Part shown: in pieces, positions 1 through 9,282 of the stretch
Position numbering within the stretch: the stretch's first letter is position 1
Layout of the letters: each line of letters begins with the position of its first letter
DNA from: Iodobacter violaceini
Lineage (GTDB): Bacteria; Pseudomonadota; Gammaproteobacteria; Burkholderiales; Chitinibacteraceae
Assembly: GCF_011601265.1 (NCBI RefSeq)
Contig: NZ_JAAOLX010000008.1
Coordinates: 186,001 to 250,000, forward strand
Direction of reading: 5' to 3'
DNA: 64,000 bases
Notes under the pieces: generated by a model
The model's database searches: none
The model's input: only the letters and a program-made list of their open reading frames with translations
Told to the model about the DNA's origin: nothing
Translations under genes and position numbers: made by a program

Positions 1-66
1 CGCCTCGATAACGCCACGCGCAGCCTTCCCGCCCTCGTTCACAGCGCGGTAGCGAAAAGCGGTCAT
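1..66 (-). CDS. gspF: Type II secretion inner-membrane protein GspF, N-terminus only
   Basis: Partial gene running off the left edge. The 22 visible codons on the minus strand begin ATG at position 66 and read MTAFRYRAVNEGGKA, then a GVIEA segment. This is the usual opening of GspF-type proteins (xxFxYRAxxxxGxxxxGxIEA), the platform protein of the type II secretion system in the inner membrane. PilC of type IV pili starts in a related way but less like this. No strong ribosome binding site is visible upstream. The family call rests on a very short segment. Confidence 0.6.
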   Translation of the reverse strand, partial: MTAFRYRAVNEGGKAARGVIEA

Positions 67-221
67 ACGGAAATACCAGAGAGATGAAGTACCCAACAAA
101 TTATCATTTTTATTATTTTGTTCAGGAGTGGTTAATTAAACTGAGGGTTTTATAATTCATACAAAAGCCGCCCCTGATTTTATACAAGAAATCAAAGACG
201 GCCCGCATTCTCTTTAAATAT

Positions 222-1073
222 TTAAGAGAAAATCACCGTTTTCTTTGCATAAACCAGAATCCGGTTTTCAAGATGGGCCCGTACCGCACGTGAAAGCACC
301 ATTCTTTCCAAATCACGGCCTTTCTGAATCAGCATATCTATATCGTCACGGTGCGAAATACGCATCACATCCTGTTCGATAATCGGGCCATCGTCCAACA
401 CCTCGGTGACATAATGGCTGGTTGCACCAATAAGCTTTACACCACGGGCAAATGCGCGGTGATAAGGCTTTGCCCCTTCAAATGCGGGTAAAAATGAATG
501 GTGAATATTAATCACACGCTGCGGATAAGACGCGGTAAATTCGTGGCTTAATACCTGCATATACCGGGCAAGCACAATTAAATCAATCTGACTGGCTTCC
601 AGCAATGCACGCTGGGCTTGTTCTGATTCGGCTTTATTGTCTTTAGTTACGGTAATCACATGATAAGGAATGCCATAGTAATCCGCCAGGCCACGGCAAT
701 CTTCATGATTAGAAATAATCAGCGGAATATCGCAGCGCAATTCGCCGCTCTTATGCCGGTGCAGCAAATCAACCAGACAATGGTCATATTTAGAAACAAA
801 AATAGCCACTTTGGGGCGGCGGGCAGACAAGGCCACCGACCATGTCATCTGGAAGCGATCAGCAATAGGCTGAAAAGCAGCAGCGAACGCGCTCATATCC
901 AATGAAAAATCGGTGACATCCCACTCTACCCGCATCAGGAAGAGATTTTCTGTCTCGTCCTGATGCTGATCGGCGTGAACAATATTGGCGTTATAGGTAT
1001 ACAGAAAATTGGCAATCGCAGCAGATAAACCTTTTCGATCCGGACAACTAATCAGTAGTGTTGCGGTATTCAT
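222..1073 (-). CDS. purU: Formyltetrahydrofolate deformylase
   Basis: 283 aa, the usual length. It hydrolyses 10-formyl-tetrahydrofolate to formate and tetrahydrofolate, supplying formate to PurT and balancing one-carbon pools in the cytoplasm. Residues about 5-75 form an ACT regulatory domain (it opens MNTATLLISCPDRKGL). Residues about 86-280 form the formyltransferase-fold catalytic domain with the INIHHSFLPAF segment that carries the catalytic His and the GATSHYVTEVLDDGPII segment that carries the catalytic Asp. It stands alone on the minus strand, between the partial gspF and a hypothetical gene. Nothing looks broken. Confidence 0.93.
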   Translation of the reverse strand: MNTATLLISCPDRKGLSAAIANFLYTYNANIVHADQHQDETENLFLMRVEWDVTDFSLDMSAFAAAFQPIADRFQMTWSVALSARRPKVAIFVSKYDHCLVDLLHRHKSGELRCDIPLIISNHEDCRGLADYYGIPYHVITVTKDNKAESEQAQRALLEASQIDLIVLARYMQVLSHEFTASYPQRVINIHHSFLPAFEGAKPYHRAFARGVKLIGATSHYVTEVLDDGPIIEQDVMRISHRDDIDMLIQKGRDLERMVLSRAVRAHLENRILVYAKKTVIFS

Positions 1074-1155
1074 TCAGTGACTCTAGTAAAATCTATTCCT
1101 AATTCTAACAGCAACACCCGCCTTAAGGCATTAGTCCAGCCATGGCAAAATACGC

Positions 1156-1518
1156 TCAATGATGATTCTGCGCAGAGAGACAGTCTTTTTGTTTCTGACG
1201 GCACTGCTCTACCATTCGTTCTCCATCTGTTAACAGCTGCTCAAACGGGGTGCTGAAACGGTGTTTAGGTATTTTTGCTCTCCAGACATAGCCTTCCTCA
1301 GGCACGTCCAGCAGATCCACCGGATAATTAAACATGGCTGCATAAATTGCAGAACCCACACCGGAAATACGTGCGGGGTTGAAAGATCGGCCATCTGGCC
1401 CCATCATCTCGTGATCGAGAGACCTTAATGCAACAGCGATGGTTTCTTCAGGAGACAATTTATCCTGTAAGGCCACACGTACAGCGGCAAGTAAAATTTC
1501 TTTTTGAATCAAGTCCAT
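1156..1518 (-). CDS. Hypothetical protein, 120 aa
   Basis: I do not recognise a family. The protein is soluble, without a signal peptide or membrane segment. It starts MDLIQKEILLAAVRVALQ and has a helical N-terminus, a central segment with PDGRSFNPARISGVGSAIYA and a polar C-terminus rich in Gln and Lys. A GTG three bases upstream could also be the start; a GGGGGAG purine run lies immediately before it, unusually close. It is divergent from trmL, with about 90 bases between them. Codon use looks like the neighbours, so it is probably a real gene. Confidence 0.6.
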   Translation of the reverse strand: MDLIQKEILLAAVRVALQDKLSPEETIAVALRSLDHEMMGPDGRSFNPARISGVGSAIYAAMFNYPVDLLDVPEEGYVWRAKIPKHRFSTPFEQLLTDGERMVEQCRQKQKDCLSAQNHH

Positions 1519-1608
1519 CACTCCCCCAAAATATTTACTATGTTGTTTTATTCTGGGTTTCTATCTGTTTAATACAAGGCGTTTCGCCTGCCACCTGTCA
1601 GCCCACAT

Positions 1609-2073
1609 ATGTTCCATATTGTCTTATTTCAGCCTGAAATCCCGCCTAATACAGGCAATGTTATCCGCCTCGCCGCCAATACGGGCTGCAGCCTGCATTT
1701 AGTCAAGCCACTGGGCTTTGAGCTGGATGACAAGCGTATGCGTCGTGCCGGACTGGATTACCACGAGTTTTCCAGCATGCAAATCCACGAATCATGGGCA
1801 GATTGTCAGCAATCTTTAGCTGGCCATCGTTTTTTTGCCATGACTACAAAAGGATCAGCAAGGCACGACCGCATTATCTACGAGAAAGGTGACGTTTTTG
1901 TGTTCGGCCCGGAAACGCGGGGCCTGCCAGAGGAAGTTCGCGCAGAATTTGCAGCAGACCGCCGCATTCGCCTGCCCATGATGCCGGATAATCGCAGCTT
2001 AAATTTATCAAACGCAGTGGCCATCACAGTGTTTGAAGCATGGCGGCAAATGGATTTTGCCGGGGCAAGTTAA
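1609..2073 (+). CDS. trmL: tRNA (cytidine(34)-2'-O)-methyltransferase
   Basis: 154 aa, the full length for the family. A SPOUT-class methyltransferase that 2'-O-methylates the wobble base of tRNA-Leu isoacceptors using S-adenosylmethionine. The N-terminus MFHIVLFQPEIPPNTGNVIR and the knot segments FVFGPETRGLPEE and IRLPMMPDNRSLNLSNAVA are the family signatures; the last forms the SAM-binding trefoil knot. It is followed by a strong bidirectional terminator shared with the convergent opp operon. Confidence 0.93.
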   Translation: MFHIVLFQPEIPPNTGNVIRLAANTGCSLHLVKPLGFELDDKRMRRAGLDYHEFSSMQIHESWADCQQSLAGHRFFAMTTKGSARHDRIIYEKGDVFVFGPETRGLPEEVRAEFAADRRIRLPMMPDNRSLNLSNAVAITVFEAWRQMDFAGAS

Positions 2074-2084
2074 AACTTCATTTC

Positions 2085-2129
2085 AAAAAAAGCAGCGCAG
2101 AAGAATTAATCTTCTGCGCTGCTTTTTTT
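2085..2129. terminator. Bidirectional rho-independent terminator between trmL and oppF
   Basis: A perfect 14-bp stem (2091-2104 with 2110-2123) closes a 5-base loop. It is flanked by an A-run on the left and a T-run on the right, so it can end transcription from both strands. It sits between the stop codons of the convergent trmL and oppF genes. Confidence 0.92.
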
Positions 2130-2139
2130 CAGCGTAGCA

Positions 2140-3129
2140 TCAGGCCAGTATACATGCCGCTTGTGTTTGCTCTGTCAGCGCCCGCAACTGAGGAATATCT
2201 TTAGAGCACTGATCTGATGCCTTAGGGCAACGGGTTCTGAATACACAGCCAGATGGTGGATTAATTGGGCTGGGCAAATCACCCTGCAAGATCTGAATCA
2301 CCTTATTTTTCTCACGCTCTGGATCAGGGATAGGAATCGCAGACAAAAGTGCCTGGGTATAAGGATGGCTGGGATGCGAATAAAGCGCTGCTTTCTTTGC
2401 CAGCTCCATTTCATGCCCAAGATACATCACCAGAATCCGATCACTGATATGCTTAACGACCGCAAGATCATGAGCAATAAAAATAAGTGCAAGGCCCATT
2501 TCACGCTGCAATTCTTTAAGCAGATTCACAATCTGCGCCTGAATCGACACATCCAGCGCTGAAACAGGCTCATCACAAACGATCAGCTTAGGCTTCATAA
2601 TCAGTGCACGCGCAATACCAATACGCTGGCACTGCCCGCCCGAAAATTCATGCGGATAGCGATTAATCTGCTGCTCACGCAAACCAACCCGCACCATAAT
2701 CGCTTTTACCTGAGCCATTACCTCGGCTTCTGAGATATGCGGGTAATGGGTCTTAAGCGGCTCTGCAATAATCTGCGCCACGGTCATCCGCGGATTTAAA
2801 GACGCCAGAGGATCCTGAAAAATCATCTGAATATCTTTGCGCGCCTCCAGCCAGTCTGCGCTGCTGGCGCCGCTCATTTCCTTACCCATCCAGACAATAC
2901 TGCCGCTGGTGGCCGGAATTAAATTCAGCACAGCACGCGCCAGAGTCGACTTACCGCACCCCGACTCACCCACCACGCCCAGCGTTTCACCCGCATAAAG
3001 ATCAAGTGATACACCATCCACGGCTTTCAGCGTTTTACTGGCTTGCCAAGGCCATTTCACGCCCTGACGCACAGAAAAATGAACTTTTAAATCACGAATA
3101 GACAGAATCGGTTGGCGTGTATCAGACAT
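2140..3129 (-). CDS. oppF: Oligopeptide ABC transporter ATP-binding protein
   Basis: 329 aa ABC ATPase of the Opp/Dpp class, the second ATPase of a peptide importer. Walker A GESGCGKST, signature SGGQCQR and Walker B LIVCDEPVSALD are all present, and the C-terminal extension has the cysteine-containing oligopeptide ABC domain (CVFRTRCPKASDQC). The gene overlaps oppD by 8 bases, which suggests translational coupling. It is last in oppA-B-C-D-F and ends at the shared terminator. Peptide rather than nickel or opine substrate is inferred from the OppA-type binding protein. Confidence 0.9.
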   Translation of the reverse strand: MSDTRQPILSIRDLKVHFSVRQGVKWPWQASKTLKAVDGVSLDLYAGETLGVVGESGCGKSTLARAVLNLIPATSGSIVWMGKEMSGASSADWLEARKDIQMIFQDPLASLNPRMTVAQIIAEPLKTHYPHISEAEVMAQVKAIMVRVGLREQQINRYPHEFSGGQCQRIGIARALIMKPKLIVCDEPVSALDVSIQAQIVNLLKELQREMGLALIFIAHDLAVVKHISDRILVMYLGHEMELAKKAALYSHPSHPYTQALLSAIPIPDPEREKNKVIQILQGDLPSPINPPSGCVFRTRCPKASDQCSKDIPQLRALTEQTQAACILA

Positions 3130-4114
3130 GAGCCTCCTCCAGCTTGGTTTCTTCTACCGGCTTATGACAAGCACGCAAAACACCGCCCGCACCAACAGGC
3201 AGCAATAAAGGCAATTCGCTGTGGCAGCGCGCCACCGCATGGTTGCAGCGCTCGCTGAACGGACAGCCAGGAGGCATATGCGCCATATTCGGCGGGTTGC
3301 CCGGAATAGAAATCAGGCTCTCACTGTCATCATGATCAAGGCGCGGCAGCGCCCCAAGCAGGCCAACGGTATAGGGATGCGTTGCGTGATAAAAGATATC
3401 ACTGGCATTGCCCTGCTCCATGACACGGCCACCATACATCACCAGCACTTTCTCGCAGAGGCCGGCCACCACACCCAAATCATGCGTAATCATCACAATG
3501 CCGGTACCAAAATCACGCTGCAAGTCTTTTAACAGCGCAATAATTTGTGCCTGCACCGTCACATCCAAAGCGGTTGTCGGCTCGTCTGCAATCAGCAGCT
3601 CCGGCTCGCATAAAAGTGCCATTGCAATCATCACCCGCTGGCGCATCCCGCCAGAAAACTCATGCGGATACATCATCACACGGCGAGCTGCTTCAGGAAT
3701 TTTTACCGCATCGAGCAGCTCTATCGAGCGCTTTTTTGCATCGCGGCGGCTCATGCCCTTGTGCAACTCCAGCACTTCGGTCATTTGGCGCTCAACCGTA
3801 AGATAAGGATTCAGGGACGTCATCGGGTCCTGAAAAATCATCGCCACACGATTACCGCGAATCTTATTCAATTGCTGAGCAGGCATCGTCAGCAAATCCT
3901 GCCCATCAAATAAGGCACGCCCCTGGGTCTTGCCATTTTTAGCCAGCAAACCCATCAGGGCCAGCACAGTCTGGCTTTTACCCGAGCCTGACTCACCGAC
4001 AATACCCAGCGTTTCACCGCGATTGAGCTCAAAAGATACGCCATTGACCGCGCTGACCGAGCCATCATTGGTGGCAAACTGCACACCGAGGTCTTTTACA
4101 GATAATAAACTCAT
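3122..4114 (-). CDS. oppD: Oligopeptide ABC transporter ATP-binding protein
   Basis: 330 aa, partner ATPase to OppF. Walker A GESGSGKSQ, signature SGGMRQR and Walker B LLIADEPTTALD are intact, and the C-terminal Cys-rich segment (CPFSERCNHAVARC) is typical of OppD/DppD. It energises peptide import at the cytoplasmic face of the OppBC permease. It lies 92 bases after oppC, the only sizeable gap between the four permease and ATPase genes. Confidence 0.9.
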   Translation of the reverse strand: MSLLSVKDLGVQFATNDGSVSAVNGVSFELNRGETLGIVGESGSGKSQTVLALMGLLAKNGKTQGRALFDGQDLLTMPAQQLNKIRGNRVAMIFQDPMTSLNPYLTVERQMTEVLELHKGMSRRDAKKRSIELLDAVKIPEAARRVMMYPHEFSGGMRQRVMIAMALLCEPELLIADEPTTALDVTVQAQIIALLKDLQRDFGTGIVMITHDLGVVAGLCEKVLVMYGGRVMEQGNASDIFYHATHPYTVGLLGALPRLDHDDSESLISIPGNPPNMAHMPPGCPFSERCNHAVARCHSELPLLLPVGAGGVLRACHKPVEETKLEEAHV

Positions 4115-4206
4115 GATGCTGCCTTTAATCCAATTTGGTCACGCAAATGATTGCCGCCCAAATAATGAACACCCACAGATAATAAACACACGATACTGGG
4201 CTCCGC

Positions 4207-5106
4207 TTACCGATCTTTCGGGTCAAGCGCATCACGCATGCCGTCACCGATATAATTGGCACAATACAAAGTGGCAGACAGCATGGCCGCCGGGAAGAGC
4301 AATAACCACGACGTGGTTTCCATTACACTGGCGCCATCATGAATCAGCACTCCCCAGCTGGTCATCGGCTCCTGAATACCCAAGCCTAAAAATGACAAAA
4401 CCGACTCAGTTAAAATCACACCCGGCACGGTTACCGTCGTGTAAATCACCACAATACCTAAAAGATTTGGCACAACATGACGGAAAATGATTTTCCATGT
4501 TGGAACGCCAATAGCATGGGCAGCTTCAATATATTCTTTTGATTTAATGGCTAAGGTTTGCCCGCGAACCACACGAGCCATATCCATCCAGCCAAATACC
4601 GTAATTGTTAAAACAACCAGATAAAATTCACGGCCTAAAAGGGTAACCATTAAAATGGCAATCAGCAGATAAGGAATTGCATACATCATATCGACGATAC
4701 GCATCATCACGGAATCCACTTTCCCGCCAAGAAAACCGGCAGTCGCCCCCCATATTACGCCGATCGCAACCGAAGTTAAGGTAGCCAGTACACCAATCAT
4801 CAGAGAAATGCGGCCACCAATTAAACTGCGGACTAATAAATCCCGGCCCAATTCATCCGTACCAAACAAGTGCCAGTTTTGTAATGTAGGGGCTAAACCC
4901 ATTGCACCAAAATCAGTATCTTCATAAGAATTGGGCAATACAAATGGGCCTAAAATACAGGCAATTGTAATCAGCATTAAAATAATGGCGCTGATCACTG
5001 CAGCCTTATTTTTAAAGAAACGCCGGCGTGCATCTGCCCAGGGGCTGCGGCCTTCAACAGGCAAGCTTTCCAGCGTAGCGGCGAGTTTTTTATTTCTGAA
5101 TAACAT
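4207..5106 (-). CDS. oppC: Oligopeptide ABC transporter permease
   Basis: 299 aa integral membrane protein with about six transmembrane helices and an extended cytoplasmic N-terminus (the OppC_N region, with PWADARRRFFKNKAA). The EAA loop that contacts the ATPases is visible (EYIEAAHAIGVPTWKIIFRHV). It forms the inner-membrane channel together with OppB. It lies 14 bases downstream of oppB. Confidence 0.92.
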   Translation of the reverse strand: MLFRNKKLAATLESLPVEGRSPWADARRRFFKNKAAVISAIILMLITIACILGPFVLPNSYEDTDFGAMGLAPTLQNWHLFGTDELGRDLLVRSLIGGRISLMIGVLATLTSVAIGVIWGATAGFLGGKVDSVMMRIVDMMYAIPYLLIAILMVTLLGREFYLVVLTITVFGWMDMARVVRGQTLAIKSKEYIEAAHAIGVPTWKIIFRHVVPNLLGIVVIYTTVTVPGVILTESVLSFLGLGIQEPMTSWGVLIHDGASVMETTSWLLLFPAAMLSATLYCANYIGDGMRDALDPKDR

Positions 5107-5120
5107 GACAACCCCGCCTG

Positions 5121-6047
5121 TTAGTAACGAATTTTAGGATCGAGCAGCGCGTAGGCTAAATCGACTAATAAATTAAGCAATACAGCAACCACAGTCACCA
5201 ATACAACCAGCCCTAATACAAGGGTGTAGTCACGATTACTTGCACCATTCACAATTAACTTACCAATACCGGGCAAAGAAAACACCGATTCAGTGACAAC
5301 CGCCGCAGTAATGGATGAAATAGCCAATGGGCCTAATACAGATACAACAGGCAATAATGCCGGCTTTAAGGCGTGACGAAACACAATCGTTTTTAAAGGC
5401 AGGCCCTTAGCGCGTGCTGTACGAATAAAATTGCTGCTCATCACTTCAATTAAGCTGCCACGCATCACTCGCGCAATGGTCGAAACATTAATAAAAGTCA
5501 GCAGGGAAAGGGGTAAAACAATAAAGCGAAGATTGAATTCATCCCAGCCGCCAGCAGGTAAAATCGGAACCCAGATAGCAAATATCAGAATTAATACCGG
5601 CCCTAATACAAAAGAAGGGATTGTGCTGCCAATATTACCAATCAGCATCACAAAATAATCAATAAAACTATTTTGCTTAAGTGCAGCGGTAATACCCAAG
5701 CCGACACCAATAATTATTGACAATAAAATGGCCCCGCCACCAATTGTCAGGGATACAGGCAAAGCCGCAGCAACCAGATCATTAACACTCCAGTCGGCAT
5801 AGCGAAAAGACGCACCTAAATCACCGTGCAATAAACCTTTCAGGTAATATAAATATTGCTGCCAAAGCGGCAAATCCAAATGGTATTTAGCTTGTAAATT
5901 AGCCAAAACAGCTTCAGACACCTTGCGCTCGGTATCAAACGGGCCGCCTGGTGTTAAATGCAGCAATAAATAGCAGATAGTAATTACTGCCAGCATTGTA
6001 GGTATCGTCGCCAAAATTCGGCGGAATGTATAAGCCCACATCGGCAT
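5121..6047 (-). CDS. oppB: Oligopeptide ABC transporter permease
   Basis: 308 aa permease that starts MPMWAYTFRRILATIPTML and has about six membrane spans. The EAA-type loop reads FIRTARAKGLPLKTIVFRHA, and the C-terminus (LAYALLDPKIRY) is the normal family ending. It is the second gene of the operon, about 130 bases after oppA. That gap fits the usual excess of the binding protein over the permease. Confidence 0.92.
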   Translation of the reverse strand: MPMWAYTFRRILATIPTMLAVITICYLLLHLTPGGPFDTERKVSEAVLANLQAKYHLDLPLWQQYLYYLKGLLHGDLGASFRYADWSVNDLVAAALPVSLTIGGGAILLSIIIGVGLGITAALKQNSFIDYFVMLIGNIGSTIPSFVLGPVLILIFAIWVPILPAGGWDEFNLRFIVLPLSLLTFINVSTIARVMRGSLIEVMSSNFIRTARAKGLPLKTIVFRHALKPALLPVVSVLGPLAISSITAAVVTESVFSLPGIGKLIVNGASNRDYTLVLGLVVLVTVVAVLLNLLVDLAYALLDPKIRY

Positions 6048-6175
6048 TCCTTCCCTGGTTCTTATGTTTAATCAAACTGCTTTCAGTGTGAGCCGCTCTC
6101 TGGCTGCGCTACACAGACAAAACAACGCCGCTTTGAGCTATAGCCCAAAGCGGCAACGCATCACAAATTTAAATC

Positions 6176-7783
6176 TTAATGCTTAATAATATAAAACTCT
6201 TTGCTCAGATAACGATCAACCGGGTTCTTGGTTGAATAGCCACCCACATAAGATTTAACCAGGCGTGGCAGGGTATATTGCAATAATGGAATCATTGGAT
6301 AATCATCCATAATCATTTTTGCAGCCTGAGTCAGCAATGCTTTACGTTTTGCCACATCCTGCTGCTCATTACCCTGTTTAATTAATTCCTCTGCTTTCGT
6401 ATTGCAGTTTGCATTATCATTTTGTGAAGAACCACACTGAACTAAAGTAAGGAAAGTTGTGGCATCATTGTAATCAGCCAGCCAGCCATTACGTGCGATT
6501 TGGAAATCACCATCGTGGCGTTTCTTTAAAAGCACTTTAAATTCGAGGCTGTCTAATTCAGTATCCAGGCCAAGCTTGGTTTTCCACTCAGAAGAGGCAA
6601 ACAAAGCCATTTTCTTATGGTAATCATCGGTGTTATAAGTAAATTTAATTTTTGTGCCTGGTTTAACGCCTGCTTCAGCCAGTAATTTTTTAGCTTCTTC
6701 CACTCGTTTTGCCATTGGCCACTTGACCCAGTCATAAGTGGTTACATCAGCACCTTCAAGGCCTTTAATCGTCACGCCATACGCAGGAATCTGGCCATCA
6801 ACCGTTACTTTTTGTGCGAGAATATCGCGATCCAATACCATAGACAGCGCTTTACGCACGCGCACATCTTTCATCATTGGATCTTTATTATTTAAAGAAT
6901 AATAACGCAAACCCAGGATAGGGCCATTCTGGATTTCCTTAGGGAAATCTTTTTTCAGCTTTTCGTACTGACCTGCAGGCAATTGGTAAACAAAGTCGTT
7001 ATCGCCTGACTGATAGAGTTTTAATTCTGCATTGCCCGCTTCAACAGGCAAATAGGTTACACGTGTCAGCTGTACATTTTTTGCATCCCAGTATTGGGCA
7101 TTTTTTTCCAGCACAATTTTGCTGTTCACTTTCCAATCTTTTAATACATAAGCACCATTGCCAACCATATTGCCCGGCTTGGTCCAGTCTTTACCAAACT
7201 TATCCACCGTGGCTTTATGTACAGGCGCAAATTGCGAATTAGCTAATACACTTGGCAAATAAGCAATTGGATTAGGTGTTTTTACTTCCAGGGTATATTT
7301 ATCAATGGCCTTAACACCCAAAGTACCAGGCGCTTTTTTGCCTTCTGCAATTTCTAAGCCATTCAATACAAAAATACCATATACCGTGCCGTAGGTTGAT
7401 GCAATTTTTGGATCAAGGAAACGTTGCCAGCCATATACAAAATCAGCCGCTGTAATCGGGTCACCATTAGAAAATTTAGCGTCTTTACGCAAAGTAAATA
7501 CCCAAGTCGTTGGGTCTTTTTGCTTCCAGCTTGTAGCTACACCTGGTTGTAAGCGCCCTTCATTATCACTGGTGGTTAAACCTTCAAACAAATCACGGGT
7601 AATGTTATTCGCACCAACAGATTCAGCAAGATGAGGATCCAGTGTTTCTACCTCGGACCCATTATTACGAATCATTTCTTGCTTGTCGCTAAGCTTAACG
7701 CCCGCAGGCACAGTTGCTGCGAATGCTGCTCCGCCTAAGGCAAGTGAAAGCGCGAATGTCACTGATTTCATAGTCCAGCTCAT
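6176..7783 (-). CDS. oppA: Periplasmic oligopeptide-binding protein
   Basis: 535 aa SBP_bac_5 family. It carries a Sec signal peptide (the core begins MKSVTFALSLALGGAAFA), then the mature domain with NNGSEVETLDPHLAE near its start and the typical FTLRKDAKFSNGDPITAADF segment. It binds peptides in the periplasm and delivers them to OppBC. The first ATG (7783) has AAGGAG only three bases away. The ATG four codons on has a more conventional signal peptide but a poorly placed ribosome site, so the start is uncertain by four residues. First gene of the operon, downstream of the porin. Confidence 0.92.
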   Translation of the reverse strand: MSWTMKSVTFALSLALGGAAFAATVPAGVKLSDKQEMIRNNGSEVETLDPHLAESVGANNITRDLFEGLTTSDNEGRLQPGVATSWKQKDPTTWVFTLRKDAKFSNGDPITAADFVYGWQRFLDPKIASTYGTVYGIFVLNGLEIAEGKKAPGTLGVKAIDKYTLEVKTPNPIAYLPSVLANSQFAPVHKATVDKFGKDWTKPGNMVGNGAYVLKDWKVNSKIVLEKNAQYWDAKNVQLTRVTYLPVEAGNAELKLYQSGDNDFVYQLPAGQYEKLKKDFPKEIQNGPILGLRYYSLNNKDPMMKDVRVRKALSMVLDRDILAQKVTVDGQIPAYGVTIKGLEGADVTTYDWVKWPMAKRVEEAKKLLAEAGVKPGTKIKFTYNTDDYHKKMALFASSEWKTKLGLDTELDSLEFKVLLKKRHDGDFQIARNGWLADYNDATTFLTLVQCGSSQNDNANCNTKAEELIKQGNEQQDVAKRKALLTQAAKMIMDDYPMIPLLQYTLPRLVKSYVGGYSTKNPVDRYLSKEFYIIKH

Positions 7784-7827
7784 TGTGTCTCCTTAAAGGG
7801 CGATACCCGATTATTGCAAGATAAATA

Positions 7828-7856
7828 AGCCACTCCTTCGATCTGAAGAAGTGGCT
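7828..7856 (-). terminator. Hairpin between porin and oppA
   Basis: A stem of 11 pairs with one mismatch (7828-7839 with 7845-7856), just downstream of the porin stop codon. It lacks a clear U-run on the minus strand, so it is a weak terminator or an mRNA-stabilising stem. Either would let part of the porin transcription continue into oppABCDF. Confidence 0.5.
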
Positions 7857-7907
7857 CAAATGAAGATACACGGCTTAAACCCGTGTTACATCAGATAAAA
7901 CGACTAC

Positions 7908-8936
7908 TTAGAATAAAAGAATCATACCTGCGCTGATTACTTTAGGTGTTTTTGTCAGGCCTTTGCTGACGCTGGTTTCAAACGCATTTTCATCTTTATT
8001 CTGAATTACTGAGCCTTCTACGTACAACAAGGATGATTTAGACAGGTTGTAATCAGTACCGATTTCAAACTGATTAGCCTTAGCAACCGCCTTAGCGCCA
8101 CCAATCTTACCTTCACCCTGGTAAACATATCCAACACGTGGAACCCACTTACCGATTTCGTATTGGGCCATTACAATAGCGCTATCACGCTTGAACTCGC
8201 CACCAGCAAGCATATCTTGCTTAGTGTTTTGATATAACGCACCAATTTGCAGACCTTCAATTGGGAATACTTTTGCGCCCAGCAAGTATGAAGTCATCTT
8301 GCCATCGCCCTTAAGCGAAGTACCACCAGTTTCACTTGTACGTGCTTGGTTTTTCAAGCTATTAACACCGCCATAAATTGCAAACTTACTGTGGGTATAG
8401 TTAGCAGTAGCATCGTAACCTTTTTGGCTACCGGCAAGATCAGCGCGGGTATCAATCACAGCATTTACCGAGGCAGAAAAACCACCCCATGTAGGTGTTG
8501 TGTAATAAGCAGCATTTTCATGACGTGTGCGGTAAGTTGCGTCCTTAAAGGTGCTAGCCAGCGTTGTATTGCTTTCAAACAGATCAAAAGTTTCTACCAG
8601 CAGGTCATAAGCACCTTTGCTTCGACCAAAACGCACAGTGCCAAGATCTTTTGTTTCAACACCAATCCACGCTTCACGAGTACCAAAATTGCCACCAACA
8701 TCTGACTCAATTTTCCATAGTAAATTAGAACCATTATCCAGTTTGTCCGTACCCTTAAAGCCAACACGGCTGCCAATATCTTCAAGCGAGAATTTGTTAG
8801 CTTCGTCAGTACCGCTTACAGAATTGCCGTAATCAATCGATTTTTGTGCAATACCGTAAAGTGTTACGTCTGCCTGGGCATAAGAAACAACACATAAACT
8901 TGCTACTGCTACAGCCAGAATTTTCTTAACAGTCAT
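7908..8936 (-). CDS. Gram-negative porin (Neisseria/Burkholderia type)
   Basis: 342 aa outer-membrane trimeric porin of the Porin_4 class. The signal peptide MTVKKILAVAVASLCVVSYAQA is followed by DVTLYGIAQKSIDYG, the standard first strand. A segment with EAWIGVETKDLGTVRFGRSKG matches the conserved region leading to the constriction loop, and the chain ends in Phe (AGMILLF), as needed for BAM recognition. AAGGAG precedes the ATG. It lies upstream of oppABCDF in the same direction, so outer- and inner-membrane uptake of small nitrogenous solutes may be coupled. Confidence 0.93.
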   Translation of the reverse strand: MTVKKILAVAVASLCVVSYAQADVTLYGIAQKSIDYGNSVSGTDEANKFSLEDIGSRVGFKGTDKLDNGSNLLWKIESDVGGNFGTREAWIGVETKDLGTVRFGRSKGAYDLLVETFDLFESNTTLASTFKDATYRTRHENAAYYTTPTWGGFSASVNAVIDTRADLAGSQKGYDATANYTHSKFAIYGGVNSLKNQARTSETGGTSLKGDGKMTSYLLGAKVFPIEGLQIGALYQNTKQDMLAGGEFKRDSAIVMAQYEIGKWVPRVGYVYQGEGKIGGAKAVAKANQFEIGTDYNLSKSSLLYVEGSVIQNKDENAFETSVSKGLTKTPKVISAGMILLF

Positions 8937-9125
8937 TTTTAATTCTCCTTAAGGTCAATAAGACCACCATATGTGTAAAGAACAATATGCTTTTTCTTTA
9001 CCTGATGACTAGCCCCTGCAGCGTCGCTCTTTCTGCTTTCCGCACCAGAAAGAAAATTAAAAATGAAACCACTAATTGCAAACAGCCTGGTTTTCCAGTT
9101 GTAAAAACGGCACCTCATTTAATAC

Positions 9126-9140
9126 GCACCAAAATAGTGC
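9126..9140. promoter_or_regulatory. NtrC-like dyad, proximal to porin
   Basis: GCACCAAAATAGTGC fits the NtrC (NRI) operator pattern, in which GCAC and GTGC half-sites flank an AT-rich spacer. It lies about 190 bases upstream of the porin ATG, a distance normal for an enhancer-type activator. No sigma-54 promoter with correct GG-N10-GC spacing was found, so function is inference. Confidence 0.4.
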
Positions 9141-9267
9141 GAAAAAGAAAAACACTACCAAGCCCGACGCACAATAAAGCCCAGCTTCTTACACCGCCAA
9201 CAAGGAACAATTCACATTAACACTGACTTAATGTAAAACCACGCACTTGCAGCAAAAGCCAAAAACC

Positions 9268-9282
9268 GCACCAAAACAGTGC
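9268..9282. promoter_or_regulatory. NtrC-like dyad, distal to porin
   Basis: GCACCAAAACAGTGC differs from the dyad at 9126 at one base and lies 142 bases further from the porin. The near-exact repetition makes a common DNA-binding protein likely. Confidence 0.4.

Noticed and set aside
8937-9125. Sigma-54 promoter for the porin
   Set aside because: GG and GC pairs occur (e.g. near 9045 and 9085, minus strand), but not with the required 10-base spacing.
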